NCBI GenBank assembly: GCA_036971715.1
Contig: JAVHJL010000003.1
Location: 1,550,001-1,614,000, forward strand
Origin: Arthrobotrys musiformis
Lineage: Eukaryota > Ascomycota > Orbiliomycetes > Orbiliales > Orbiliaceae
Direction of reading: 5' to 3'
Length of the DNA stretch: 64,000 nt
Both the position numbers and the translations under genes were made by a program. A model generated the notes under the pieces. It searched no databases and had not been told where the DNA came from. It saw only the letters and a program-made list of their open reading frames with translations. Below are positions 1 through 11,051 of the stretch, piece after piece. Position 1 is the first letter of the stretch. The number at the start of each line of letters is the position of its first letter.

Positions 1-443
1 ACCTCCACGCCCCGCAAGTGCACACCTACATCTCCCGCGTTCTCTACCAACGTAGGAATAAATTCGACCCCCTCTGGAACTCGATACTCACCGCCGGAGC
101 TGATCCCAAGACTTCCGAACCATTCTTGTCGTACGTTGATCTGAAGGGGACTACTTACTCCGCCCCCGCTTTGGCGACGGGATACGGTGCGCATCTTGCG
201 ATTCCTATATTAAGAAAACAAGTTCCCGATGAAGAGGCCGTGTCGAAGTTGAGTCTCGAGGACGCGCAGAAGCTGGTGGATGACTGTATGAAGGTTTTGT
301 GGTATCGTGATGCTAGGTCTGGAGTGAAGTATAGCTGGGCGATTGTTACCAAGGATGGGGTTACCACAGGGAATAAGGAGATTGAAAATCAAAGCTGGAA
401 GTTTGCCGAGATGATCAAGGGATACGGAGCTCAGAATATCTAG
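1..443 (+). CDS. PRE4: 20S proteasome subunit beta7 (Pre4/PSMB4), 3' part
   Basis: This is the C-terminal part of a proteasome beta subunit of the 20S core (yeast beta7/Pre4, human PSMB4), a non-catalytic member of the beta ring. The reading frame is already open at the left edge (first complete codon at base 3), so the N-terminal half lies outside the window. Family marks are YQRRNKFDPLWNSI, a GYVDLKGTTY-like strand pair (here SYVDLKGTTYSAP), LATGYGAHLA and the helix ending in VLWYRDARS, all typical of PSMB4/Pre4. The stop is at 441-443. No intron is visible in this part. The gene converges on EMC2, with only about 240 bases between the two stop codons, so their 3' UTRs may overlap. Confidence 0.93.
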   Translation, partial: LHAPQVHTYISRVLYQRRNKFDPLWNSILTAGADPKTSEPFLSYVDLKGTTYSAPALATGYGAHLAIPILRKQVPDEEAVSKLSLEDAQKLVDDCMKVLWYRDARSGVKYSWAIVTKDGVTTGNKEIENQSWKFAEMIKGYGAQNI

Positions 444-683
444 ATTATTATCGGGTTTTAGATAATACATATAGCTTACCCATTTTGCGGGGTACAGGGT
501 AATGACAATTATTTGTTACGAAAGCTTATTGCCGAAGCTTTTAGAGGGTTCATATCTGTGGCGGTGAATGGTGGTTATTATCATTAAGCGTAATTGCAAT
601 TATCCAAAATGCAATCAAGTCCTCTCCAGTTCGGCGCGCTAGCGAGTACATATAAATCGGAAGCATAGATCATTATTACTTGT

Positions 684-1750
684 TCAGGAAGTAGCTTCTA
701 GTAACTCTTTCGCCGCTGCGACCTCCGCCGAATCATACCCAGTGAAGCCTTTCTTCCCTTTCTCGGATCCGGTTACAATATCATGCAACTGCACCGTTGC
801 TACGTTATTCAACTTGTTAACTTTCTCTTCGGGTATTGTCCTGTGGGCTGCCGAGAACTTGGACTCCAGTAGCTTTCCCGTAACCTATACATCGACCAAC
901 ATTAGTACAATCACTGCTAACTAGTTATTTAAGAAGGAGGGGATAATACCAGCTTAACCCCATAATACCCCCTCAAATACCCATCGCACAACTCTACAGC
1001 CCTCAAATACCACCTCAAACTCGCCTCCAGCTTCTCGACCGCCTCTTTCGATGCACCACTAAGACTCTCAGCGGCAACAAAGTTTATCTCCCCCAGCCTG
1101 GCATGGATATTATAGGCATTGGGGAGTATTAGCAATACCTCCTCAAGACAGAATATCGCCTGCGGATACATCGATAATTCAAAGTAGTATTGCGATAGCT
1201 GTGCCCATGATTCTGCATCCGTGGGGGTTAGGTCGACTAGCGTTGTAAGAGCCTGTATTGCTTCTGTCTTTTTGGAAAGGTGGTGGAGGAGGGTTATTCG
1301 GCGTTTGGCGACAGGCTAGGTTCATCAAAACCCCCCCAGTCAGCATGAACCCTAGAAGTTTGACAAATACGAAGATGGAGAGTACGTATGATAGCATACA
1401 ATATTGGTAGGATCATCCTTTAACACATCCGTATAATTCTTCAGCACCTCCTCCAGCTGCGCCTGGTTTGTAGCAGTGCATTCGTCATAGACTCCCTGCA
1501 AGGCCATGATCCGGGCGTTATCGTTTCCAAACCGGTCTGATAACCGCTGGAGGATCAGTCGGGCAGATGTATCGTCCCCCGTACGCAGCGTGGAGAGGAG
1601 TAGGGATTCGTAGAGCGCCCATTGTTCGGGTGTATCCGTGATACTTAGGTTTAGAATCGAAGGGGCTAGTTGGGAGAGGGCGAGAGATTCTGAGGGGGTG
1701 GGGTGGGCGGAGACGGATTGGAAGCGGTTTAGGAGGCTGGTGAGAGACAT
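684..1750 (-). CDS. EMC2: ER membrane protein complex subunit 2 (TPR protein)
   Basis: EMC2 is the cytosolic TPR subunit of the ER membrane complex, which inserts tail-anchored and multipass proteins. Model: complement(join(684..884, 950..1315, 1400..1750)), 305 residues, all junctions in phase 0, with donors GTATGC and GTATTA. Family marks are KRRITLL, the helix pair around YPQAIFCLEEVLLILPNAYNIHARLGEI and the conserved LRGYYGVKLV near the last junction. The length fits the family (about 300 residues). I chose the ATG at 1750; an in-frame ATG 24 codons upstream (1822) would add a His/Pro/Arg-rich stretch that looks like leader sequence. What is seen is a TPR-like helical repeat protein; the EMC2 identity rests on the overall family pattern. 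Confidence 0.88.
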
Positions 1751-2329
1751 TGTGATGGTGGCGATGGTCCGGGAGCGTAGTGGGTGGTGGGGGTATGGGG
1801 GGTGTGGATTGGAGTTGCGCACTGGCCCGATGAGGTTATAGCAACTGTCCTGAGTTACTTGTTACCTATCGCGAGCTGCCCAAAGGTGCCGCGCTGGCGT
1901 CTGTCGTCAGAACACCACGTGATTTGTATTGTGTTTGCTCCTATAGCTTCCTGTTTTGGATACGCATAATCCAACATTGTCAACACGGTGTGTCATCACG
2001 TGATGATTTTGGACTCCAACAGCTGTCGACGTCTTGCTTTTTTGACTGACAGAGCAGTTCCGATGATTCATTCATCTCTAACAGTTCAAAGACCAATCTA
2101 CAAATTATTTCCTCACAATAAACAATCTTTTAGAGTCAGACAAAATATTCAAGAGCAGAGTATCCCATTGATGGTCTATCTAATATAATTGTCACAAACG
2201 GCAACTATAATCCCAGGACTTGACCACTAGTTGAGTCGCCCAAACACCGCCTCCAACATGCTAGCCAGTCTCGTAACCACACGCTAGCGTCATATCGTAC
2301 AAAGGAAAGCAAGCAACATTGATCATGAA
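1751..2329. other. Intergenic, EMC2 promoter side and rvt 3' side
   Basis: No gene is supported here. The stretch holds the upstream region of EMC2 and the downstream region of the reverse-transcriptase gene. Only short chance reading frames are present, and no repeat or RNA gene is visible. Confidence 0.6.
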
Positions 2330-5185
2330 TCAGCCTTGCCACTTGAACCTCGACTGCCTCAACATCGCCATAAGGCCCATAGGTAACAGCCCTTCGTCCA
2401 CGATCTTCAAACCTCCAAACCTCTTGATCATCTCCTTAGCATATAGCTGGAAAATCCACTTATCATAGCTCTTCCATTGCGCTCCCCTCTCTTTGAACCT
2501 CCTTTCCGTAACAATTTTCAAAGCCGCAGATGTCTGGACATCCCCATATAAGTCCACACCCTGCTCAGAGGGCTCCTCGATCAACTCTTTGAACTTTCCA
2601 AGGAGCAGGTGACTCGTTTCTTCTCGGTAGCTCTCATACTCTTCCCGGCTTAGGAACTCTAGGCCTTGAAGTTTTTCCGCCATGACGTCGCCAGCCTTCT
2701 TCCTAACTTCGAAGCGCTCCTGTTGACGAGTATACTCCCTGTCTTCTTCTTTGAAAAACTCATCCATCAGTTCGTATGGGTCGTCTTGCCTAAAGGTGTC
2801 ACGAATGAGATAGAGGTCGACAAAGGGGTTTTGAAGCTCTAACCCTCCAAGCCTGACTGGGAAGTAGAGGTACCCATCGGGGATATCGGTCACACCGAAG
2901 CGATCTACGATCATTTGTTTCAAATGTGTACCGACGCCGCTGGTCGAAGATTTGAAGATTCTCTGCTGGATCCGTTGGAAGGTCTCAAGCATCGAATCAA
3001 CATGTTGCCGACCAAAACAGACGGCTGGCCTCCCACAGTTTGTTCGGAAGAATCGTGCACCGTATATGTTCCAAGCTTGAGTGAAATCGAAAACACTTTT
3101 GCAGGCTTTCAGTTGAAGAGAAAGTTCCTCGATATGTGTGTCGACCTTTTTAGGGTTGATGGCAAAGAAGCCGGATACTGGATCGAGCTTCAGGAACCCC
3201 CAAACTACATCGCCTCTAGGAAGCCCGGCATGATAAGATGGTACTTTCGTATTCCGATCGCTGTAGATGATTGCCGATCCGGTTTTCTCCTCGTTGAACT
3301 CTAGCCCGGTGAGATTGCTGAATTCGGTGAGAGCGCTCCACCCTTTACGACAGGCATCCTTGTCTCCCCACATCCAAATATCGTCGTGAAGTCGGTACAA
3401 ACGTGCCCCGTCAGCCTTTTGGTTGACCGCGAAGTCGGCACAAAAGAGCAAAGCTTCGCCGAAGAATGTAGCAATAGGAACCCCTATCGGAGTACCCCTC
3501 TGTCGGGTCCGAGGGCTCGCCCCAAGATCATCAGTGAATGCGGTTGGAGCCTCGAGGACTTTTCTGAAGAACTGGATCCAATCTTCCTCCACTCCGAAAA
3601 ACTCGAGAACAGCAAAGATCGCAGCGTGAGGAATCGACGGGCCGAACCACTTGAAGTCAGATCGAATGACAGTTGTATCCTTTCCGAGCCTCCTTCGGAT
3701 GATGACCTCGGCCTGAACAATCCGGAGCAACTTCTGCACAACCTCTAACGGACTCGATCGAGTGTCCCCCTCTTCGCCGTCACTATTGTACCCACCCCGC
3801 TGTTCAAACATTTGTTCGGGCAACTGGTCAAGGAAGATCTCATTCATCCAATGGCCGGTAAGGTATTTATTCAAGGTCAAGGTGTTCCGCATGCTCGTAC
3901 CAAGCTTAAGACTTCGATCCTTCAATTGTTCCCCCGTGATGCTCCCAGGTGCTTGCTTCAGGACGTTGAAACTGGTAACAAATGCTCTCAGACAACCCCG
4001 CCATTGCGTCGCCCATTGAAGTCCGATGTATTGAATGAAGATGGTCTGAAGCAAGTCCTCATCGGGATAGAAACGATACCGACCATTCAGCTGCCTCCTT
4101 TGCTCGATAACAGAAACCCCTTCCCAGGTGAAAGACTTGCGGGATGCCATACGCATATTCAAGACATCGGCAATTTCTTTCAACACGACATCATTCCCAA
4201 GGAACCCCTTGAGCGTTGCCTTCTTCTTGTCATTGATAACGTCGATCCGAAGGAGAGTCTTAATTGTCGAAGAAACCGTTTCAACCTCAAATGGCGAGTT
4301 CTGCCAAAACCGCTGAAGATTACCAACTTTCACACGAAGATCCTCGAACGCCAATCTAACTTCCTTGGACGGGTTATTGCTAAATAGCCCCTCTAGGTAC
4401 GTTTTGATGGCTTTTGTATCGACTTCCTTCTCGTTGAAGACGTAGGCCTCCCACATAGCTCGCTGTTTATGCATCTCCTCACGTCCAATGGGGATCCAAT
4501 CTGAAGCAGCCTCGCCGTTACCATTCTTATCCGCAGAGATCCACTCATTCACCAGCTGTCCGTACAACATGGCGAATGCATATTTATTCGACTGCACATC
4601 CAACTCATCCCTAAGAACTTTCTCGTAGTCTTCGAGAAAACTCTCAGAAACCGAGGGGTCTCTTTCGGATTGCATCGTGAACCGTCGAATATTATTCAAC
4701 GGCAGGACGGGATTGCCGTTTTTGAGGTCAGTCATGGTGGGTAGTGCCTCCGCGCCGTTGATGAGGAGGCGGATACGTTTTCTGCTATCGAGTTCGTCAT
4801 CTGCGGTTTGGAGAAGAGTGCGTTTGGCGGACTCGTAGGAGGATGTTTGTTTGGCCAGTTGGTCGAGTTTGATGCGGGTTACCGCGTGGAGGGTCTCGGA
4901 GAGGCCGTCTGAGGATGCCATTGCTTGACTCGTTGATAGATATTTCGGGGATCTTGAGACAGAAGGAGTTTTGAGTCGGGAATTGGGCTTGATGGAGCTG
5001 TCTTTCTGGCGAATATGTAATCCCCTCTGATTTATGGTAGTATTATACTGTCGATATGGTTTTATATTGCTGATCGTAGCAAAGGTACATCTAGATTGAA
5101 GGGACGGAATGGTATTTATACCAAAGCTCGAGGGAAACTTTACAAGGTATTTCTTGTTCAAAACGACGGTTTGAGATAGCTTCAT
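2330..5185 (-). CDS. rvt: Rvt-type domesticated reverse transcriptase
   Basis: A single uninterrupted frame encodes a reverse transcriptase resembling the rvt family of single-copy cellular RT genes described in fungi and bdelloid rotifers. Numbered from the ATG at 5185 (951 residues): motif A is RSDFKWFGPSIPH with Asp510, motif B is GTPIGVPIATFFGE at about 564, motif C is LHDDIW with Asp601-Asp602, motif D is GLEFNEEKTGS ending at about 636, followed by a GFLKL segment like motif E. His replaces the usual Tyr/Phe before DD. All three catalytic aspartates are present. No endonuclease, integrase, gag, LTR or poly(A) tail is seen. Three starts are possible: 5347 (1005 residues), 5185 (chosen) and 4921 (863 residues, MASSDGLSETLHAV, where resemblance to other fungal proteins as I recall them begins). 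The residues between 5185 and 4921 are basic and nearly free of acidic residues, like a mitochondrial presequence. The cellular role of this family is unknown. Confidence 0.85.
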   Translation of the reverse strand: MKLSQTVVLNKKYLVKFPSSFGINTIPSLQSRCTFATISNIKPYRQYNTTINQRGLHIRQKDSSIKPNSRLKTPSVSRSPKYLSTSQAMASSDGLSETLHAVTRIKLDQLAKQTSSYESAKRTLLQTADDELDSRKRIRLLINGAEALPTMTDLKNGNPVLPLNNIRRFTMQSERDPSVSESFLEDYEKVLRDELDVQSNKYAFAMLYGQLVNEWISADKNGNGEAASDWIPIGREEMHKQRAMWEAYVFNEKEVDTKAIKTYLEGLFSNNPSKEVRLAFEDLRVKVGNLQRFWQNSPFEVETVSSTIKTLLRIDVINDKKKATLKGFLGNDVVLKEIADVLNMRMASRKSFTWEGVSVIEQRRQLNGRYRFYPDEDLLQTIFIQYIGLQWATQWRGCLRAFVTSFNVLKQAPGSITGEQLKDRSLKLGTSMRNTLTLNKYLTGHWMNEIFLDQLPEQMFEQRGGYNSDGEEGDTRSSPLEVVQKLLRIVQAEVIIRRRLGKDTTVIRSDFKWFGPSIPHAAIFAVLEFFGVEEDWIQFFRKVLEAPTAFTDDLGASPRTRQRGTPIGVPIATFFGEALLFCADFAVNQKADGARLYRLHDDIWMWGDKDACRKGWSALTEFSNLTGLEFNEEKTGSAIIYSDRNTKVPSYHAGLPRGDVVWGFLKLDPVSGFFAINPKKVDTHIEELSLQLKACKSVFDFTQAWNIYGARFFRTNCGRPAVCFGRQHVDSMLETFQRIQQRIFKSSTSGVGTHLKQMIVDRFGVTDIPDGYLYFPVRLGGLELQNPFVDLYLIRDTFRQDDPYELMDEFFKEEDREYTRQQERFEVRKKAGDVMAEKLQGLEFLSREEYESYREETSHLLLGKFKELIEEPSEQGVDLYGDVQTSAALKIVTERRFKERGAQWKSYDKWIFQLYAKEMIKRFGGLKIVDEGLLPMGLMAMLRQSRFKWQG

Positions 5186-5347
5186 GATTGCGGATTTGGA
5201 TTGGGGAAAGATGACTGTAGATGTGTATGCCTGTGATATCATGATTCCGGCCTGGGTGGCGCCTGAACTGGGGTGTATATTCGATACGTCTATATCATAT
5301 TTATGTAAAAGAATGTATATATATATTAAAAAGTTGGCGTGCCTCAA

Positions 5348-6794
5348 GTGCGCAATATTGCGGTTGTTTTTGATGTAGATACTTGGTGGAAACCTAATTA
5401 ATTCGCGGACTGCGAGCGGACCTGGGCTTGCCTGAGAGTGACTAATTACCTATATATCTTGGACTGCATGATATTTTCAAATAGGAAGTTGGCCATGGGC
5501 CCAGACGTCAGACCTAGGCGGCCTGGTTGCATTGCTCAGACGCCTGAATCTCAGGTTTTCGAGGCACCTTAACAAACTACAACATCAGTCAACACAGATC
5601 GATATTCCGCCAAATTTCTATATATCTGTAGTCAGCCAAAAAAAATAGTATCTCGATAGGGTCACCTTCGTTTGTATCGATATCAGCGTGTAGTATCGTT
5701 TCGAATGAATTGAATGCCATAAGCTAAGACATGTACAATCAATTCTATAAACTCTGTAACTACCTAGGTAGTCCTAAGCTTTCTCAAATTACCGCCGATC
5801 AACCATTCAGTAAATACATTATTAACAAATTTATGAACATTACTACGTGAAATATACCTTTGTAGAGGCCATGGAAAACCAATAGCGGGTAATAGGCCAA
5901 AAAACTACCTTTCGCTAGGAGTGGGTGGCCAGTACTAGTGGCTAAGAACTCTGAGGAACTGAGATAGTTAGAGCCCGCCCAGCACACGATAACCTTGGCA
6001 ATTGGACTTCAAAAACATTTTAAGGATTAGAGTTGATTGAGGATTAAGGTTTTTGCTAAGCGAGGGGAAAAAAAAATTGTGCCTGGGATAGAGTTAGTCT
6101 CGAAGCTTGGGGATTTGCTAGAGCACAGGTACCTTTGAGGTCTCACTTGTTCCGGCCTTATATAGATGGCCCTATTATTCCTCCGGGCGGCTATCTTTAC
6201 ATACTGATTTTCGCCTGGTATAACCGCTATTGTTTTTGTGAATGATATTCCTCGAAGTCCGCGGGCCAGAAGGCGTATATTGATATAGAATAGTCGTAGA
6301 TATTGGAGTAGCCTCAGAGTAACTTTACAGCTTTACGTAATGTTTGTATGTTTGTGAAGTAATCGATAGAAGCAGATGACCCCTTGCCTTAGTACCAAGT
6401 AACTGAATATTATTATGCACACCATGGGAATTAAACTACTTTGCCTGCACATTTCCCTGACCATAAGATCTTGTATTAGTATTTTTTTGAATATAGTTAG
6501 CCCGCGGGGCTTTCTACTCGCGATATCCGATATCTGATATCAGCGGAGGATTGTTGCATTATTGGGCGGGTTGCGTTGCTCTGGATCCTCGTCAACCCGA
6601 AGCTCAAACAGCTCAAACGGGGCTGTGCAGCTTCACCCAACCAGCCAGCTTCCAGACCACACGACTCCGACCCGTGTCCTCCCATCACGCCTCGTTCGAC
6701 GTCCCACCATACTCCTCATATAACTACAATGTAAAACCCTGGTACACCACTCCTATCAAATACCTTCCTCCTACCCCCCCTTTCATTCATCAAA
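5348..6794. other. Gene-free stretch between rvt and the phosphatase gene
   Basis: About 1.4 kb, AT-rich in its left two-thirds, with no frame above about 60 codons until the 5' leader of the phosphatase gene. I see no terminal repeats, target-site duplication or RNA gene. It probably holds the divergent promoters of the two flanking genes. Confidence 0.55.
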
Positions 6795-9700
6795 ATGTCC
6801 TCCAATCCGATCCGTATCCTGCTGAAATCGCACCCCCATCGGTCCATCGCTTTATGCGCGCCAAACCACGTTTTAACATTCCGACACAACCCGGCAGCGT
6901 CCCACCATGCTCCCGCTCCCTCTTTCGCCGCTAACCTGCCGTACAACAACAACAATTCCGGGTCCAATTCGAGTCTAAACGTATCTGCCAGTGGAGCGAA
7001 TGGCAATCATCATGGATCCGGGACCGCGGCGTGTATGGTCGATTTCTCAGAACGCAGCGAGGTCGATTTGTCCGACTACCACCCTATGGGCAGCGCGCTT
7101 CCCTGTCGCGGAACACTAGGGTTGATATCGCTGAATGGAGATGTATTCCTTTGCGTGGTTACCGGAGCGAGCTTGGTGGCCACCGTGAGACCCGGAGAGA
7201 CGGTGTACCGGATCCATGCTGTAGAATTTCGTATGCACGTCTTTCCTCTCCGAAGAAAATGAGCATTGTTTTCTCTGACTTGCGTCTTTTTTGGTGAATA
7301 GATTGCCTAAATTCTTCGGAGTATGATAATATGTCCTTGGACGATATTTATAGCCAGGACTTCGATTACAGTAATAAGCATGGAGATGCGGTCTTTGAAC
7401 ACCCTTGTGCAGCATTGCGCAAGATGCTGTCCGAGGGCACATTCTACTACTCGACCGACTTTGATCTAACGAATCGGTTGCAGAATAGGTATGGGTACCT
7501 TTGAATATCTGAATTTCTATGCTTTTACTAATTTGGAGCGCCAAAGATCTGTGGACCATACGTCGACGTCCACTCATTTTTCCATCGATACATTTAATGA
7601 ATCGTTTCTGTGGAACATGGCTCTTATCAAGCCTTTGCTTCAATTCCGTTCCCGACTTCCCACCTTAACTCGTACGGCACTAGATTCAACCCGGATCCTT
7701 ACCTCTGCCATCCGCGGATACGTCGAAACGACCACAGTAAATAGGGGAATAGTCGCAATAAACGCCCAACAACGGTTCGCTGGGAAGACCCACATCACGA
7801 TCATTTCTAGATTGTCGTGTAGAAGAGCAGGCACTCGTTTTAATTCCCGGGGTATGGATGACGACGGGCATGTTGCAAACTTTGTAGAGACCGAAACGGT
7901 GATATGGGATAGCAGGGCGGAGAATAATGTCAGAGGCGTCGGGTTCTCGTATACGCAAGTTAGAGGCTCCGTGCCGCTGTTCTGGGAACAGCAGGCTGGA
8001 TTACTTCCCGGTCAGCAGAAGGTTACGATTACTCGAAGTCCCGAAGCAACACAGCCTTCATTCGATCGGCATATTGAGGGTATATCTGTCAAGTATGGTG
8101 CTATCCATATCGTCAATCTACTTTCAGCTCTGAAACCCGCGGAGGCTGAATTAACAAGGATGTTCGATGTTATGATTCGACATTCGCCGTACCTGGGACA
8201 GAATGATAAGAATGGGACTGGAGAACTTATCAAAGCCACCAAGTTTGATTTCCACGAAGAAACGAGAGCTGGGTATGAGGCAGCCGCTCAGATCAGGCGG
8301 TACATCGAAGACTCGGCGGATTCGTTCGCGTACTTCCTAACGGAAGATGTCGATCATGATAATGACGAAGGGACCGCTCCGCACTCCACGGTTATTTTAC
8401 AACAGGAAGGTGTTTTCAGGACGAATTGTCTGGATTGTCTGGATCGTACAAACCTCATCCAACAGATAATAAGTCAGATGGCGATTGAACGGTTCCTACG
8501 ACATCGTAATGAAAAGGCTATTACGGAACTTTGGTCGAGACATTCCATCCTGTGGGCTGATAACGGCGATGCATTATCCAGAATTTACGCTGGTACCGGT
8601 GCACTGAAAAGTTCCTTCACCCGCTCCGGAAAATCGAGTCTCGGTGGCGTTCTGGCCGATTTCAGAAAGAGTGCGACGAGGATGTATATCAACAATTTCG
8701 CGGACAAGGGGAGGCAGAACACGATCGATATGCTGTTGGGGAGGTTAGTGGGACAGGATCCGGTTCTTTTATACGACCCTATCAATGACTATGTCAACAA
8801 TGAGCTCTCGAGGAGGTCGGATCAATTTATGACGACGAAGGTGATTTCGATACACGTTGGCACCATGAACCTCAACGGGAGAACGGACGGCATAGATCAA
8901 GATTTGACATCTTGGTTGTTTCCGCCTCCTTGTTCGCATTACCAACCTGAGTTGATCGTTGTTGGATTTCAAGAGATTGTGGAATTATCTCCGCAGCAGA
9001 TCATGTCAACAGACCCGGAGAGGCGCCAGCTATGGGAGTCGGCGGTTTTAGATAATCTGAACCGAGCGAGCAAGACGACTACGAAGGGGAAAAAAGAGTA
9101 CATTTTGCTAAGAGGTGGTCAGCTCGTTGGAGCCGCGCTTGGCATATACGTTCGATCTGATATAATCTCTCAAATCAAGAACGTTGAAGGCTCTTTAAAG
9201 AAAACTGGTATGAGCGGGCTATCCGGAAATAAAGGAGCAGTGGCTATTAGATTTGACTATGGAAATACGAGGATCTGTCTTGTCACTGCCCATTTGGCTG
9301 CTGGATTTGCGAACTATGATGAGAGGAATCGCGACTACAGGACCATCGCTAATGGATTGAGGTTCCAGCGAGGACGTTCTATCGATGATCACGATGTGGT
9401 TATCTGGCTTGGAGACTTCAATTATCGGATTGGATTGAACAACGAAGAAACTAAGCGGCTGATAAACTCCGGAGATTTGGGCAAGCTATATGAGAACGAC
9501 CAGCTGAACCTCCAGATGGTCGCTGGATTGACGTTCCCGTATTACTCGGAGGCGAGGTTAACCTTCTTACCGACGTACAGATTTGATATTAACTCGGATG
9601 ATTATGATACTTCGTGCGTCCCCCCCTTCTTTGTTTTTGTTCATAGCAGGTTGTTAATAGGCCTACAGAGACAAAATGCGTATACCCGCCTGGTGCGACC

Positions 9701-11051
9701 GTATCCTTCGGAAGGGTAGCAACGTCCGCCAGTTGACATATAACAGCGCACCACTGAAATTTTCAGATCACCGACCCGTCTATGCAACCTTTGAGGCAAC
9801 GATCCAATTCATCAACGAAGAAGTCAAAGAAAAACTCAGCCAGCAAATATATGCTAGCCGTCGTGACTCCACACTGAACAAGAACTCATCAACACCAAAC
9901 TTGTTAGACGAAGACGAAAGCGAAGAGGATCTAATCGGATACGATCCAATTGCTCCAGGACGTATGTTTAACGCCGTACCTTACCTCTTCCTCCCATTCG
10001 TAGTCGCTATTGCTATTTTGAAGGCCGGAGACTTGAGAAGTTTGAAATGATTTTAATACAAAAAGGAGAGAGAGAAATAGTGCCCCCTGCGTCAACGGAT
10101 ATGCGGAAATGGTGGCTCGATCATGGTGTTCCGGCAAAAAGCACAGCTAGGCCACCTGGAGATAATTATGAGCTAAATACGGCGAAGATGACGGGGAATC
10201 CATTCGCGGTTACGTCAGAAAAGGACTGGGTGAAGAAAGAGGCGCCGGCGCCGCCACCCGCCAGAGGAACGACGCCGAAGTTGCAATCGGGACAGAATAG
10301 TGCATCTCCCACCCCACCGCCGCAGGAGATATTCCCTCCCCCGGTTTTGAGAAGAACAACTACGAGTAGCACAGTTAGTAGTACGAGAGGACCGGCATTG
10401 AGAAAACTACCGCCGCCTTATGATCCCACTGCATTACCGCCGCTGGGGAATCAGACATTCCCTCCACCCGTCATACCATCAACGAAACCTAGAGAAGTCT
10501 TACCCTCACCGTCGGTTTTACATCCGACGAGGAGTACGACTACAACGTCGGTCGCGACACCGACGACACCACCTTTCATGGCCACATCTAGAGTTCAACC
10601 GGTCCCTCCACAACCGCTCAGTAGGAGTCCGTCGATATCTTCCACATCGACTAGAGCACCGCCGCCTAAACCGAAGAAACCTAGTAGTTTGGCTGGGTCA
10701 ACTATTGAGACCTCGCCGCAGAGTTTCAAGAGCGCGAGGGATACGGTTGACGATGAGACTGTTATGACAGTAGCGGCGAGAATTAGAGGGATGGAAGTCG
10801 GAGAAGGCGGCAGTAGTGGGATGAAGAGGACTGTTTCAAATCCCGTTGGAGGAGGGGCAGGCCCCTCTATCGTTGGTGTTAGGAGTGTCTCTGCCGCGAG
10901 CCGGAGTATTAGAAACGGAGGCTTCTCAGAAGAAGTAGGAGGGAAAGCACCGCCGCCGCCTCTACCCCAGCGACGACATAACCCAGGAAATTTGATGGAT
11001 GAGGCTGCGGAAGGGGTTAGTGGATGGATGCCGTTGACGCCTGGGAAGTGA
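6795..11051 (+). CDS. Synaptojanin-like phosphoinositide phosphatase (SAC + 5-phosphatase)
   Basis: This inositol-lipid phosphatase of the synaptojanin/yeast Inp52-Inp53 type joins a SAC domain to a PtdIns(4,5)P2 5-phosphatase domain and acts in endocytosis and Golgi/endosome traffic. Model: join(6795..7230, 7302..7488, 7547..9613, 9669..9961, 10081..11051), 1317 residues, phases consistent. The SAC catalytic motif CLDCLDRT (C502-x5-R508-T509) is intact, unlike yeast Inp51, where SAC activity is lost. The 5-phosphatase motifs are intact: VTAHLAAG, GDFNYRIG (about 830), IPAWCDRIL (902-910) and SDHRP (929-933). A WWLDHG segment follows, then a Pro/Ser/Thr-rich tail with PPPLPQR-like SH3 ligands. 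The tail is typical of the family and probably recruits endocytic partners. It cannot be assigned to Inp52 or Inp53 from sequence alone. Confidence 0.92.

Noticed and set aside
3812..4387. 191-codon plus-strand frame inside the RT gene
   Set aside because: No family resemblance, and the minus strand encodes the RT continuously.
5400..6500. Decayed transposon beside the RT gene
   Set aside because: No terminal repeats, no residual coding similarity and no duplicated target site could be found by eye.
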